Positions 51,522-62,938 of a stretch of 64,000 nt of DNA are shown one piece after another. Below the pieces are notes generated by a model. It was not told the origin of the DNA. It ran no database searches and saw only the letters and a program-made list of their open reading frames with translations. Source of the DNA: Pseudomonas nitroreducens TX1 (GTDB lineage Bacteria; Pseudomonadota; Gammaproteobacteria; Pseudomonadales; Pseudomonadaceae); NCBI RefSeq assembly GCF_000313755.1, contig NZ_AMZB01000126.1, positions 51,639-115,638 of the forward strand, written 5' to 3'. The position numbers and the translations under genes are program-made. The first letter of the stretch is position 1. The number at the start of each line of letters is the position of its first letter.

Positions 51522-52646
51522 TTATTTGGTCGCTTTCAGCACCACGAATTTCGGATTTGCCGCCACCTGCTCGACGCCCCGGAACAAGCGCTTGAGCTTG
51601 GCGTGGTAGCCCAGGTGGCGGTTGCCGACGATCCACAGCTCGCCGCCGGTGACCAGCGCCGCGCGGGCCTGCTGGAACATGCGCCAGGCGAGGAAGTCGC
51701 CGACCACCTGCTGCTGGTGGAAAGGCGGGTTGCACAGCACCAGGTCCAGCGAGTCCGCCGGCTGGCTGGCGAGGCCGTCGTCCGGATGGATATTCACAGG
51801 GCGATCGCCGAACGCGGCCTGCCAGTTTTCCCGCGCGGATTGCACGGCCATGTAGGACTCGTCCACCAGCGTGAGTTCCGCCTGCGGATTCTGCTGGGCG
51901 AAGGCGATGCCCAGTACGCCGTTGCCGCAGCCCAGGTCGGCGGCGCGCACGGCATGGTGGTAGTGCGGCAGGTGCGGGAGGAAGGCGCGGGTGCCGATGT
52001 CCAGGCCTTCGCGGCAGAACACGTTGGCGTGGTTGACCAGCGTCAGCGCCGGTTTGTCCAGGCGGTAGCGGGTAGGGTAGGGCGACGCCGGCGCCGGACG
52101 TTGCTCGGCAGTGGCGACCAGCAGGCGGGCCTTCTTCACCGCCAGCGAGGCCTGCATCGGGCCGATGTACTTTTCCAGCAGATCGCCGGCGGCACGCGGC
52201 AGATGCTTGATCATGCCGGCCGCGACCACTTTTGCGCCGGGCGCGAGTTGGCCGTGCAGGCGGATCAACTGCTCTTCCAGCAGCGCCAGGGCCTTGGGCA
52301 CGCGCACCAGTACGTGGTCGAACGGGCCTTGCGGGGTTTCACTGGCGGGGACGAAGGTGAGCGGCGCTTCGGCCAGGCCGTTGCGTTCGAGGTTGCGCTC
52401 AAGGGCGATGAAACCCAGGTGCGAATCGCCGCTGCTGGTCAGGCGCACATGGTGCGCGAGACTGGCGGCGAGGGCGCCGAAGCTGTCGTTGAGCACCAGC
52501 ACGCGGCTGTCTGCGCCGACACCTTGCTCGTGCAGATGAGCGAGCAGGTACTCGTCGGCCGCATCGAAGGCCTGCAGCGGATCTTCGCGCTGTTCAGGAT
52601 GGCGGACCAGATCGAGCTGGGCGAAGGGGCTGGCGAGGACGGGCAT
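51522..52646 (-). CDS. rlmG: 23S rRNA (guanine-1835-N2)-methyltransferase
   Basis: RlmG methylates G1835 of 23S rRNA. The 374-residue protein has the degenerate N-terminal methyltransferase-like half and the catalytic C-terminal half with AADLGCGNGVLGIAFA (SAM motif) and NPPFH. ATG 52646 gives the normal length. It is divergent from the DctP-like gene. Confidence 0.92.
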   Translation of the reverse strand: MPVLASPFAQLDLVRHPEQREDPLQAFDAADEYLLAHLHEQGVGADSRVLVLNDSFGALAASLAHHVRLTSSGDSHLGFIALERNLERNGLAEAPLTFVPASETPQGPFDHVLVRVPKALALLEEQLIRLHGQLAPGAKVVAAGMIKHLPRAAGDLLEKYIGPMQASLAVKKARLLVATAEQRPAPASPYPTRYRLDKPALTLVNHANVFCREGLDIGTRAFLPHLPHYHHAVRAADLGCGNGVLGIAFAQQNPQAELTLVDESYMAVQSARENWQAAFGDRPVNIHPDDGLASQPADSLDLVLCNPPFHQQQVVGDFLAWRMFQQARAALVTGGELWIVGNRHLGYHAKLKRLFRGVEQVAANPKFVVLKATK

Positions 52647-53981
<1,335 letters not shown>

Positions 53982-54003
53982 TCCGTCAGCACTGATCTGG
54001 GAC

Positions 54004-54039
54004 AGGCTTGTGGCGATCTCGCCGGATAGCCACAAGCCT
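54004..54039. terminator. Hairpin between binding protein and fpr
   Basis: AGGCTTGTGGC (54004-54014) and its perfect complement (54029-54039) form an 11-bp stem with a 14-base loop. There is no T-run, so termination would need help. Confidence 0.55.
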
Positions 54040-54101
54040 TGCGGGTGTTTCTTCGCGCGCCAATACGGGAAAATGGGCCGTTCTTGAGAAAGGAGCGGAC
54101 G

Positions 54102-54878
54102 ATGACCGCCAGCGAAGAGAAGTTCACCCGCCAGACCCTGGTGGAGGTGCAGACGCTCACCCCGAGCCTGTTCACCCTGCGCACCACCCGCGACAGCGGC
54201 TACCGCTTCCGTGCCGGGCAATTCGCCCGCCTGGGCGTGTACAAGCCCAGCGGCAGCATCGTCTGGCGTGCCTACTCGATGGTTTCGGCGCCCCACGACG
54301 ACTTCCTCGAGTTCTTCTCCATCGTCGTTCCCGGCGGCGAATTCACCAGTGAGCTCAGCCGCCTGCGCGTCGGCGACCAGTTGCTGGTGGACCGCCAGGC
54401 CTTCGGCTTCCTCACCCTCGATCGTTTCCCCGATGGCCGCGACCTCTGGCTGCTGGCCACTGGCACTGGCCTTGCGCCATTCCTGTCGATCCTGCAGGAC
54501 TTCGAGGTATGGGAGCGCTTCGAAACCATCAAGCTGGTCTACAGCGCCCGCGAGGAGAAGGAACTGGCCTACCGTGACCTGATCGCCAACTTCGGCGCGA
54601 TGGAGCACCTGGCCGAGCATATCCACAAGCTGCAGTTCATCCCGGTGGTCACCCGCGAACAGGTGCCCGGCTGCCTGAACGCGCGCATCACCACGCTGAT
54701 CGAGAACGGCGAGCTGGAACGCGCCGCTGGTCTGGAACTCACCCCGGAGCACTCGCGGGTGATGCTCTGTGGCAACCCGCAGATGATCGAGGACACCCGT
54801 GCCGTGCTGAAGGCCCGTGGCATGAGCCTGGCGCTGACGCGCAAGCCCGGCCAGATTGCCGTGGAAAACTATTGGTAA
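54102..54878 (+). CDS. fpr: Ferredoxin/flavodoxin-NADP reductase
   Basis: The 258-residue FAD enzyme moves electrons between NADPH and ferredoxin. Visible: RAYSMVS (FAD), LATGTGLAPFLSILQ (NADP phosphate loop), and C-terminal VENYW. AAAGGAG precedes ATG 54102. A longer in-frame start at 54039 is not supported. Confidence 0.9.
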   Translation: MTASEEKFTRQTLVEVQTLTPSLFTLRTTRDSGYRFRAGQFARLGVYKPSGSIVWRAYSMVSAPHDDFLEFFSIVVPGGEFTSELSRLRVGDQLLVDRQAFGFLTLDRFPDGRDLWLLATGTGLAPFLSILQDFEVWERFETIKLVYSAREEKELAYRDLIANFGAMEHLAEHIHKLQFIPVVTREQVPGCLNARITTLIENGELERAAGLELTPEHSRVMLCGNPQMIEDTRAVLKARGMSLALTRKPGQIAVENYW

Positions 54879-55107
54879 GGCAAGCTCGATAGATTTTGAA
54901 AAGATTGTCTCCTCAGGTCGGTCCGGCTTTGCCCTTAGGATGAGCGTCCGTTTCCCTTTTTTCGGACCTTATGGACAGTCAAAGTACGACGCCGACCCCG
55001 CTATCTACCCTTGTAGAGCCGGCGGTCGGCGAACCTCCCCCGGCATCCGCGTTCGCGGATAAACCTTCCCAGCCTGCCATGGCGCGCACCCAGCGAGGTG
55101 AGTCGAC

Positions 55108-56658
55108 ATGGAATGGTTGATGGACCCCACGGCCTGGCTCGGCCTGCTGACCCTGATCCTGCTCGAGCTGGTGCTCGGCATCGATAACCTGGTCTTCATC
55201 GCGATCCTTGCGGACAAGCTGCCGCCGCACCTGCGCGACCGCGCACGGCTGATCGGCCTGTCGCTGGCGCTGCTGATGCGCCTGGGTCTGCTGGCGAGCA
55301 TCTCCTGGCTGGTCACGCTCACCGAGCCGTTGATCGAAGTGCTGGGCAAGTCCTTCTCCGGCCGCGACCTGATCATGCTGTTCGGTGGTCTGTTCCTGTT
55401 GTTCAAGGCCACGCTGGAACTGCATGAGCGCCTGGAAGGCCGCGTGCACACCTCCAACGGCAAGCGTGTCTATGCGGCCTTCTGGCCGGTGGTCGCGCAG
55501 ATCGTGGTGCTGGACGCCGTGTTCTCCCTCGACGCGGTGATCACCGCCGTGGGCATCGTCGAACAGCTGGAAGTGATGATGATCGCGGTGATCTTCTCCA
55601 TCGGCCTGATGATGGTGGCCAGCAAGCCGCTGACCCGCTTCGTCAACGAGCACCCCACGGTGATCATGCTGTGCCTGGGCTTCCTGCTCATGATCGGTTT
55701 CAGCCTGACCGCCGAAGGCCTGGGCTTCCACATCCCGAAAGGCTACCTGTACGCGGCCATCGGCTTCAGCCTGCTGATCGAGATGGCCAACCAGCTGGTG
55801 CGCTGGAAGCGCCAGAAGAGCCAGCGCGGTCAGCGCGGTCTGCGCCAGCGCACTGCGCACGCCGTGCTGCGCCTGATGGGCGGCAAGGTCGATGCCGACG
55901 AGGTGGGTGAGGAGATCGCCGACCTGGTGGGTCCGGACGATGGCACTGACGCGCCGTTCGACCGCCGCGAACGGGTGATGATCAGCGGCGTGCTGGGCCT
56001 GGCCGAGCGTCCGGTGAAGGCCGTGATGATCGACCGCCAGCGCGTGCACCGGGTGGACGTGGCCGACAGCCCGGAGAATATCCGCCGCGCGCTGCTGGAA
56101 TCGCCGTATTCGCGCCTGCTGGTGATCCGCGAAGGCAACATCGACGAGCCGCTGGGCTATGTGCACAAGAAGGAGCTGTTCTCCGCCCTGTTGCAGGGTC
56201 GCGAGCTGGACATCCTGCCACTGCTGCGCGAGCCGCTGAGCCTGCCGGACAGCAGCTCGGTGCTGGGCGCACTGGAGCAGATGCGCGAGGCCTCGACGCA
56301 CCTGGCCTTCGTGGTCAACGAGTTCGGTGGCTTCGAGGGCATGCTGAGCATGACCGACGTGCTGGAGGCCATCGCCGGTGAGCTGCCAGACGCCAGCGAG
56401 GTGTCCGGTACGGACATCGAGGCAGAGGCGGGCGCCTACCGGGTGGACGGTGCCGTGACGCTGTCGGCGCTGGCCGAGCGGGTCGGCTTCCATGCCCGCC
56501 CGACGGCGGAGTACCAGACCCTCGGCGGGCTGGCGCTCAAGCACCTTGGCCGCTTGCCGGCCAAGGGTGACACGCTGGAACTGGGCGGCTGGCGCCTGGA
56601 GGTGACGGACGTCAGCGAGCGGCGCATCGGCCGCGTGCTGCTGACGCCGCCGGGCTGA
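55108..56658 (+). CDS. TerC-family membrane protein with CBS and CorC/HlyC domains
   Basis: The 516-residue protein has seven N-terminal helices with the TerC signature [20 protein letters not shown], then two CBS domains (about 310-430) and a C-terminal CorC_HlyC transporter-associated domain (about 440-516). YegH/YoaE-type proteins of this layout are implicated in metal efflux. GAGG precedes ATG 55108. Confidence 0.87.
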   Translation: MEWLMDPTAWLGLLTLILLELVLGIDNLVFIAILADKLPPHLRDRARLIGLSLALLMRLGLLASISWLVTLTEPLIEVLGKSFSGRDLIMLFGGLFLLFKATLELHERLEGRVHTSNGKRVYAAFWPVVAQIVVLDAVFSLDAVITAVGIVEQLEVMMIAVIFSIGLMMVASKPLTRFVNEHPTVIMLCLGFLLMIGFSLTAEGLGFHIPKGYLYAAIGFSLLIEMANQLVRWKRQKSQRGQRGLRQRTAHAVLRLMGGKVDADEVGEEIADLVGPDDGTDAPFDRRERVMISGVLGLAERPVKAVMIDRQRVHRVDVADSPENIRRALLESPYSRLLVIREGNIDEPLGYVHKKELFSALLQGRELDILPLLREPLSLPDSSSVLGALEQMREASTHLAFVVNEFGGFEGMLSMTDVLEAIAGELPDASEVSGTDIEAEAGAYRVDGAVTLSALAERVGFHARPTAEYQTLGGLALKHLGRLPAKGDTLELGGWRLEVTDVSERRIGRVLLTPPG

Positions 56659-56682
56659 CGTCCAGCCGGATCAGCGATCTGC

Positions 56683-57099
56683 TCAAGGCGCGCGGTTGTT
56701 CTGCTGCTTGAGCAGGTCGCGGATCTCGGTCAGCAGGGTTTCTTCGGGAGTCGGTACCGGCGGCGCGGTGGGAGCGACGGCTTCTTCGCGCTTGAGGCGG
56801 TTGATGGCCTTCACGCCCATGAAGATGGCGAAGGCGACGATGATGAAGTCCAGGCAGGTCTGAATGAATTTGCCGTAGGCCAGCACCACTGCCGGTGTCT
56901 GGCCTTCAGCGGCCTTGAGCGTGATGGCGAGGTCCGAGAAGTCCACGCCGCCGATCAGCAGGCCGATGGGCGGCATGATCACGTCGCCGACGAAGGACGA
57001 GACGATCTTGCCGAACGCGGCACCGATGATGATACCGACGGCCATGTCGACCACGTTGCCCTTGACCGCGAAGGCCTTGAATTCGCTAAGCAGACTCAT
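56683..57099 (-). CDS. mscL: Large-conductance mechanosensitive channel
   Basis: The 138-residue channel has [20 protein letters not shown] (pore helix), [12 protein letters not shown] and the cytoplasmic helix [11 protein letters not shown]. It opens under hypo-osmotic stress. ATG 57099 with GGAG upstream gives the conserved N-terminus; a longer frame to 57189 is rejected. Confidence 0.94.
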   Translation of the reverse strand: MSLLSEFKAFAVKGNVVDMAVGIIIGAAFGKIVSSFVGDVIMPPIGLLIGGVDFSDLAITLKAAEGQTPAVVLAYGKFIQTCLDFIIVAFAIFMGVKAINRLKREEAVAPTAPPVPTPEETLLTEIRDLLKQQNNRAP

Positions 57100-57269
57100 G
57101 CACTGACTCCTTGTTACGCAAGAAAGAGGGGACAGGCGCAGTTTAGCGGCCTGTCGCCGTCTGAACACCCCGCAGCGGGGCAATTCCACTGGAATGACCG
57201 GCGGCGGTGGGCGGTGTCGCGGCGTGGTCTAGGCTTATCGGGCAATCCATCCACAGAAGGAGGTCCGCC

Positions 57270-57512
57270 ATGCCACTCGAGCATCATCCCCTTTCCCGCG
57301 AATTCCCCGACCAGAAGGCCCTGATGGCCCGGTTGCACGGGAAGGACGCGAACTTCACCCGCATGGCTGCCAGCTACGAGGAGCTGGACAAGAAGATCTA
57401 CGACATCGAGGACGGCCGCCAGGCAATGGACGACCTCGCGCTCAACTCCCTCAAACTGCAACGCGTGGCGCTGAAAGACGAGATTTCCGACCTGCTGAAG
57501 CGATCCGGTTGA
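57270..57512 (+). CDS. YdcH-type small helical protein
   Basis: The 80-residue protein PLEHHPLSREFPDQKALMAR ... YEELDKKIYDIEDGRQAMDD is the DUF465/YdcH helical hairpin. AGGAGG precedes ATG 57270. Function unknown. Confidence 0.85.
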   Translation: MPLEHHPLSREFPDQKALMARLHGKDANFTRMAASYEELDKKIYDIEDGRQAMDDLALNSLKLQRVALKDEISDLLKRSG

Positions 57513-57588
57513 GCTTGACCAGAGTCAAGGGTGTGGGGCGGAGCGAGGCGTAGGCTCCCGTCATCTCTTTCCAACCGGTGCCACCGCC

Positions 57589-57831
57589 ATGCGTAAAGCC
57601 ATTTCGTCCTCTGGCAAGTCCGTCACCAAGCTCCCCAATCGCAACGTCGAAGCCTTGCGCGCGCAGGAACGACTGGTTCGCCTGAAGCTGCAGTACGAGC
57701 TGCTGGACCAGCGCATCGGCCGCGTGGAGGAGGGCATCGAACGCCCCGATTGCACCCTGGCCTCGCTGCTGATGCGTCGCGAGAGCCTCAAGCACGATAT
57801 GGAAAGCCAGTACCGCCGCCTCGCGAGCTGA
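57589..57831 (+). CDS. Second YdcH-like small helical protein
   Basis: An 80-residue helical, basic protein (VEALRAQERLVRLKLQYELL then DQRIGRVEEGIERPDCT) of the same size and layout as the preceding gene, 76 bases downstream. It could be a diverged tandem relative. Function unknown. Confidence 0.65.
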   Translation: MRKAISSSGKSVTKLPNRNVEALRAQERLVRLKLQYELLDQRIGRVEEGIERPDCTLASLLMRRESLKHDMESQYRRLAS

Positions 57832-57885
57832 AGCGTCTGGCTCGATTGGCTATGATGCGGACTTTGTATTCGACGGAAGTCCCTC

Positions 57886-59265
57886 ATGGCCAAGGCCAAG
57901 CGCATGTACGGCTGCACCGAGTGCGGCGCCACCTACCCGAAATGGGCCGGTCAGTGTCCGGATTGCGGTGCCTGGAACACCCTGGTCGAAACCGTCATCG
58001 ACACCACCCCCACGGGGGGTTCGGGCAGCAGTGCTTCCGGCCGTGGTGGCTGGGCCGGCCAGCAGGCCAATATCAAGACCCTCGCCGAAGTCAGCGTCGA
58101 GGAAATGCCGCGTTTCTCCACCGCCTCGGCGGAGCTGGACCGCGCCCTGGGCGGCGGCCTGGTCGACGGCTCGGTGGTGCTGATCGGCGGCGATCCCGGC
58201 ATCGGCAAGTCCACCATTCTCCTGCAGACCCTCTGCAACATTGCCACGCGCCGGCCGGCGCTCTATGTCACCGGTGAGGAATCCCAGCAGCAGGTCGCCA
58301 TGCGCGCCCGCCGCCTGGGCCTGCCCGAAGACAAGCTTAAGGTCATGACCGAGACCTGCATCGAGACCATCATCGCCACGGCGCGCCAGGAGCAGCCCAA
58401 GGTGATGGTGATCGACTCGATCCAGACCATCTTCACCGAACAACTGCAATCCGCGCCGGGCGGCGTCGCCCAGGTGCGCGAAAGCGCGGCACTGCTGGTG
58501 CGTTTCGCCAAGCAGAGCGGTACGGCGATCTTCCTGGTCGGCCATGTCACCAAAGAGGGTTCCCTGGCGGGGCCGCGCGTGTTGGAGCACATGGTCGATA
58601 CCGTGCTGTATTTCGAGGGCGAGTCCGATGGCCGCCTGCGTTTGCTGCGGGCGGTGAAGAACCGTTTCGGCGCGGTCAACGAGCTGGGCGTGTTCGCCAT
58701 GACCGACCGTGGCTTGAAGGAAGTGTCCAACCCGTCGGCAATTTTCCTCACTCGCGCCCAGGAATCGGTACCGGGCAGCGTGGTCATGGCCACCTGGGAA
58801 GGTTCACGGCCGATGCTGGTGGAAGTGCAGGCGCTGGTGGACACCAGCCACCTGGCCAACCCGCGCCGCGTCACCCTGGGCCTGGACCAGAACCGACTGG
58901 CCATGCTGCTGGCGGTGCTGCACCGCCACGGCGGCATCCCGACCTATGACCAGGACGTGTTCCTCAACGTGGTTGGCGGCGTGAAAGTGCTGGAAACGGC
59001 GTCGGACCTGGCGCTGATGGCGGCGGTAATGTCCAGCCTGCGCAATCGGCCGCTGGATCACCAGTTGCTGGTGTTCGGCGAGGTCGGGCTGTCCGGCGAG
59101 GTGCGGCCGGTGCCCAGTGGCCAGGAACGTCTGAAGGAAGCGGCCAAGCATGGCTTCAAGCGTGCCATCGTGCCCAAGGGCAACGCGCCGAAGGAAGCGC
59201 CGCCGGGTCTTCAGGTGATCGCCGTGACACGCCTGGAGCAGGCGCTGGATGCGTTGTTCGAGTAA
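57886..59265 (+). CDS. radA: DNA repair protein RadA
   Basis: RadA is a RecA-like helicase that aids branch migration. The 459-residue protein has a C4 zinc finger (CTECG...CPDCG, 10-28), Walker A GGDPGIGKST (101-110), the KNRFG motif (258-262) and a Lon-like C-terminal domain. Length is typical. Confidence 0.95.
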   Translation: MAKAKRMYGCTECGATYPKWAGQCPDCGAWNTLVETVIDTTPTGGSGSSASGRGGWAGQQANIKTLAEVSVEEMPRFSTASAELDRALGGGLVDGSVVLIGGDPGIGKSTILLQTLCNIATRRPALYVTGEESQQQVAMRARRLGLPEDKLKVMTETCIETIIATARQEQPKVMVIDSIQTIFTEQLQSAPGGVAQVRESAALLVRFAKQSGTAIFLVGHVTKEGSLAGPRVLEHMVDTVLYFEGESDGRLRLLRAVKNRFGAVNELGVFAMTDRGLKEVSNPSAIFLTRAQESVPGSVVMATWEGSRPMLVEVQALVDTSHLANPRRVTLGLDQNRLAMLLAVLHRHGGIPTYDQDVFLNVVGGVKVLETASDLALMAAVMSSLRNRPLDHQLLVFGEVGLSGEVRPVPSGQERLKEAAKHGFKRAIVPKGNAPKEAPPGLQVIAVTRLEQALDALFE

Positions 59266-59289
59266 AGCTGCATTGGCGATGCGGATAAG

Positions 59290-59314
59290 CGATCGCGGAC
59301 TTCGTCCGCGATCG
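59290..59314. repeat. GATCGCGGAC palindrome between convergent genes
   Basis: CGATCGCGGAC (59290-59300) and its perfect complement (59304-59314) form an 11-bp stem with a TTC loop between radA and mapZ. It has no T-run but may block read-through. Confidence 0.75.
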
Positions 59315-59335
59315 GGTTCAGGGTGGCACGCGATC

Positions 59336-59704
59336 TCAATGTTCGCTGAGCAGCGTCAGCTCCCGCTCCAGCAGCGATTCATCCCCCAGGTTCAGCTCCA
59401 CCAGGCGCCGCAGGTGGCTGATGGAGTCCAGGTCGATGTGCCGGCAGTTGAAGCCCAGCAGGCCTTCACGCTCCCAGGCGAGGTCCGCCTCCATGTAGAC
59501 GTTGACGTCGAAGCCCAGGTAGATGCGCACCTGCACCGGTTCCTCTGCAACGATGCTCCAGTGTTCCGGCCGTTGCACCAGCAGCCCCTGCAGTGACAGG
59601 TCCAGCAGCGTCACCTTCCAGCGCAGGTCGCCCTGGCTGATCTCGGTGCCGGCGTCGAAGGCGATGCGTTGGAAGCGCCGGCGCTCGTCGTGGTCGTCAG
59701 TCAT
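59336..59704 (-). CDS. mapZ: Single PilZ-domain c-di-GMP receptor MapZ
   Basis: The 122-residue protein has the PilZ binding motif RRRFQR (8-13) and DLSLQG, and the C-terminal [20 protein letters not shown] typical of PA4608/MapZ. In P. aeruginosa c-di-GMP-bound MapZ inhibits the chemotaxis methyltransferase CheR1. Position beside radA and DUF3015 supports orthology. ATG 59704 is chosen over the longer frame. Confidence 0.88.
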   Translation of the reverse strand: MTDDHDERRRFQRIAFDAGTEISQGDLRWKVTLLDLSLQGLLVQRPEHWSIVAEEPVQVRIYLGFDVNVYMEADLAWEREGLLGFNCRHIDLDSISHLRRLVELNLGDESLLERELTLLSEH

Positions 59705-59883
59705 GTCGTGGCTCTCCGCCCGTTTCTGCTTCGCCTCACTATAGACGCAAGGCACTGCTGACGCGTCGTACACCGATTGCTGACGTTTCGTCCGTCAGAC
59801 GCAACCCGCGGGGGTTTGACAGCCTGCGGACCCTCGCCAAAGCTCCATATGCGTTAAACCACCAATACTGCGGAGTGCAGAAC

Positions 59884-60393
59884 ATGGACAAGAAGCTCAT
59901 CAAGGGTCTGATTTTCGGGGTTATCAGCGTTGCCAGCCTGGCAGCGCACGCGGATGAAGCCGGCCAGAGCGGCAAGGGTTGCGGCTGGGGCAACATGGTC
60001 TTCGACGGCCAGCGCGGCCTGTTCCCGCACCTGCTTGCCACCACCACCAACGGCACCTCGGGCAACGCCACCTTCGGCCTGACCTCCGGCACCAACGGTT
60101 GCGACGCCAGCCAACGCATTTCCTATGGCGGCCGTTCGATCTTCGCCATGAACGGCATGCTCGACAATATCGCCGAGAACATGGCCCAGGGACATGGCGA
60201 GGCGCTGGATGCCTACGCCGTCCTGCTCGGCATTCCGACCCAGGACCGCGCGCACTTCGCCCAGGTCACCCAGCAGCACTTCGGTGAGATTTTCACGTCG
60301 CAGAACGCCACCGGCGAGCAGGTGCTGAACAACACCCTGGCCGTGATGAGCCGTGACCAGGTCCTGGCGCAGTACGCCAAGCAGCCGGCCTGA
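59884..60393 (+). CDS. DUF3015 family exported protein
   Basis: The 169-residue precursor has a signal (KLIKGLIFGVISVASLAAHA) and the DUF3015 pattern GCGWGNMVFDGQRGLFPHLL, TTTNGTSGNATFGLTSGTNG, and AMNGMLDNIAENMAQGHGE. It is periplasmic; function unknown. GGAG precedes ATG 59884. Confidence 0.86.
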   Translation: MDKKLIKGLIFGVISVASLAAHADEAGQSGKGCGWGNMVFDGQRGLFPHLLATTTNGTSGNATFGLTSGTNGCDASQRISYGGRSIFAMNGMLDNIAENMAQGHGEALDAYAVLLGIPTQDRAHFAQVTQQHFGEIFTSQNATGEQVLNNTLAVMSRDQVLAQYAKQPA

Positions 60394-60408
60394 CCACCGT
60401 TGCGCCGC

Positions 60409-60435
60409 AAAAGGCCCGCCTCAGGCGGGCCTTTT
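60409..60435. terminator. Terminator after DUF3015 gene
   Basis: AAAAGGCCCGCC (60409-60420) pairs with GGCGGGCCTTTT (60424-60435), a perfect stem with a TCA loop. Confidence 0.92.
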
Positions 60436-60578
60436 CGTTTCCTGACCCTGCGGTGGAACGCTTTGACCTCCGGCAATAAGCGCGTAATCGCCCTAGACTA
60501 AGGTCGTATGAATGGGTCGCTGGAAAAGACTAGAATTTTTCTGCGAATTCTCGCCTTCAAACTGTCGGAAGCCTCGCT

Positions 60579-62645
60579 ATGAACAATAACAACAGCCTGC
60601 TACGTCACCTCGCCTGGCTGGCGGTGGCGATAGTCGGTGCATTTGCCTTGGGAGTCGTGGCACTACGTCGCGGCGAAGCCATCAACGCACTGTGGATCGT
60701 CGTCGCGGCGGTTGCCATCTACCTGGTCGCCTACCGCTACTACAGCCTGTTCATCGCCACCAAGGTGATGCAACTGGACCCCAACCGAGCGACCCCCGCG
60801 GTCCTCAACAACGACGGCCTGGACTACGTCCCGACCAACAAGCACATCCTCTTCGGCCACCATTTCGCTGCCATCGCCGGCGCCGGCCCGCTGGTAGGCC
60901 CCGTGCTGGCTGCGCAGATGGGCTACCTGCCCGGCACGCTCTGGCTGATTGCCGGCGTGGTGCTGGCCGGTGCCGTGCAGGATTTCATGGTGCTGTTCAT
61001 CTCCAGCCGCCGCAACGGGCGTTCCCTGGGTGAACTGGTCCGCGAGGAAATGGGGCAGGTGGCGGGGACCATCGCTCTGTTCGGTGCGTTCCTGATCATG
61101 ATCATCATCCTCGCGGTGCTCGCGCTCATCGTGGTGAAGGCCCTGGCCGAAAGCCCGTGGGGCATGTTCACCGTGCTGGCGACCATCCCGATCGCGCTGT
61201 TCATGGGCGTGTACATGCGCTACATCCGCCCAGGCCGCATCGGCGAGATTTCCGTGGTGGGCATCCTGCTGCTGCTGGGCTCCATCTGGCTCGGCGGGCA
61301 GATCGCCGCCAGCCCCGAGTGGGCCCCGGTGTTCACCTTCCATGGTGTGCAGATCGTCTGGATGCTGATCGCCTACGGTGCCATCGCCTCGGTGCTGCCG
61401 GTGTGGCTGCTGCTGGCCCCGCGCGACTACCTGTCGACCTTCCTCAAGATCGGCACCATCGTCGCGCTGGCCATCGGCATCGTGATCGTCTCGCCGGAGC
61501 TGAAGATGCCGGCCCTGACCCAGTTCACCGACGGCACCGGCCCGGTGTGGAAGGGCGGCCTGTTCCCGTTCCTGTTCATCACCATCGCCTGTGGCGCCGT
61601 GTCCGGCTTCCACGCACTGATCTCCTCGGGCACCACGCCCAAGCTGCTCAACCGTGAGCCCGACGCCCGTTACATCGGCTACGGCGGCATGCTGATGGAG
61701 TCCTTCGTGGCCATCATGGCGATGGTCGCCGCTTCGGTCATCGAGCCGGGCATCTATTTCGCCATGAACAGCCCGCCGGCCGTTGTCGGCGCCGACGTCA
61801 ATGCGGTCGCCGCCACTGTCAGCAGCTGGGGTTTCGCCATTACCCCGGACGTGCTGACCCAGACCGCCAAGGACATCGGCGAGACCACCATCCTGGCCCG
61901 TGCCGGTGGTGCGCCGACTCTTGCCGTAGGCATCGCGCACATCCTTCACCAGGTGTTGCCGGGTGAGAACACCATGGCCTTCTGGTACCACTTCGCGATC
62001 CTCTTCGAGGCGCTGTTCATCCTCACGGCGGTGGATGCCGGTACCCGTGCCGGACGCTTCATGCTGCAGGACCTGCTGGGCAACTTCGTCCCGGCGCTGA
62101 AGAAGACCGAATCCTGGACCGCCAACATCATCGGCACCGGCGGTTGCGTCGCGCTGTGGGGTTGGCTGCTGTACCAGGGGGTGGTCGATCCGCTGGGTGG
62201 CATCAACACGCTGTGGCCGCTGTTCGGCATCTCCAACCAGATGCTTGCCGGCATTGCGCTGATGCTCGCCACCGTCGTGCTGATCAAGATGAAGCGCCAG
62301 CAGTACGTCTGGGTGACCGCCCTGCCGGCCGCCTGGCTGCTGATTTGCACCACCACCGCGGGTCTGATCAAGCTGTTCGACAGCAACCCGGCCGTGGGCT
62401 TCATCGCCCTGGGCAAGAAGTACTCCGCCGGCCTGGACGCCGGCCAGATCATCGCCCCGGCAAAGGACATCGGCCAGATGCAGCACGTGATGATGAACGC
62501 CTACATCAACGCCGGTCTCACCGTGCTGTTCCTGCTGGTAGTGTTCAGCGTGCTGGTGTACGCGATCAAGGTCGGCGCCAGCGCCTGGACCAAGAAGGAG
62601 CGCACCGACAAGGAAGCGCCGTTCCAGCCGATACCGGACGCCTGA
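60579..62645 (+). CDS. cstA: Carbon starvation protein CstA (pyruvate/peptide transporter family)
   Basis: The 688-residue protein has about 16-18 helices and the CstA signatures FGHHFAAIAGAGPLVGPVLA and SGTTPKLLNREPDARYIGYG. It takes up pyruvate or peptides under carbon limitation. ATG 60579 is followed 12 bases after its stop by ybdD, its usual partner. Confidence 0.93.
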   Translation: MNNNNSLLRHLAWLAVAIVGAFALGVVALRRGEAINALWIVVAAVAIYLVAYRYYSLFIATKVMQLDPNRATPAVLNNDGLDYVPTNKHILFGHHFAAIAGAGPLVGPVLAAQMGYLPGTLWLIAGVVLAGAVQDFMVLFISSRRNGRSLGELVREEMGQVAGTIALFGAFLIMIIILAVLALIVVKALAESPWGMFTVLATIPIALFMGVYMRYIRPGRIGEISVVGILLLLGSIWLGGQIAASPEWAPVFTFHGVQIVWMLIAYGAIASVLPVWLLLAPRDYLSTFLKIGTIVALAIGIVIVSPELKMPALTQFTDGTGPVWKGGLFPFLFITIACGAVSGFHALISSGTTPKLLNREPDARYIGYGGMLMESFVAIMAMVAASVIEPGIYFAMNSPPAVVGADVNAVAATVSSWGFAITPDVLTQTAKDIGETTILARAGGAPTLAVGIAHILHQVLPGENTMAFWYHFAILFEALFILTAVDAGTRAGRFMLQDLLGNFVPALKKTESWTANIIGTGGCVALWGWLLYQGVVDPLGGINTLWPLFGISNQMLAGIALMLATVVLIKMKRQQYVWVTALPAAWLLICTTTAGLIKLFDSNPAVGFIALGKKYSAGLDAGQIIAPAKDIGQMQHVMMNAYINAGLTVLFLLVVFSVLVYAIKVGASAWTKKERTDKEAPFQPIPDA

Positions 62646-62657
62646 CGGAGGAGCAAT

Positions 62658-62861
62658 ATGTTCAACGACCTCAGCCGCATGGGTAAGTACCTCGGGCAGG
62701 CGGCGCGCATGCTGGTCGGCATGCCCGATTACGACACCTACGTTCAGCACATGCAGAACAAGCACCCGGACAAGACTCCGATGACCTACGAGGAGTTCTT
62801 CCGCGAGCGCCAGGAGGCGCGCTACGGTGGCAGCAAGGGGAGGCCGATCCGCTGCTGCTGA
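62658..62861 (+). CDS. YbdD/YjiX family small protein
   Basis: The 67-residue protein ([35 protein letters not shown], terminal RCC) is the DUF466 partner of CstA-type transporters. GGAGG precedes ATG 62658. Confidence 0.9.
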   Translation: MFNDLSRMGKYLGQAARMLVGMPDYDTYVQHMQNKHPDKTPMTYEEFFRERQEARYGGSKGRPIRCC

Positions 62862-62938
62862 CCGCGCGGATGGGTGTATAACGGACGGGCCGCGAGCGAT
62901 CGCGGCCCGTTTTCCTTTCTGATTGCCTGGATGTATCC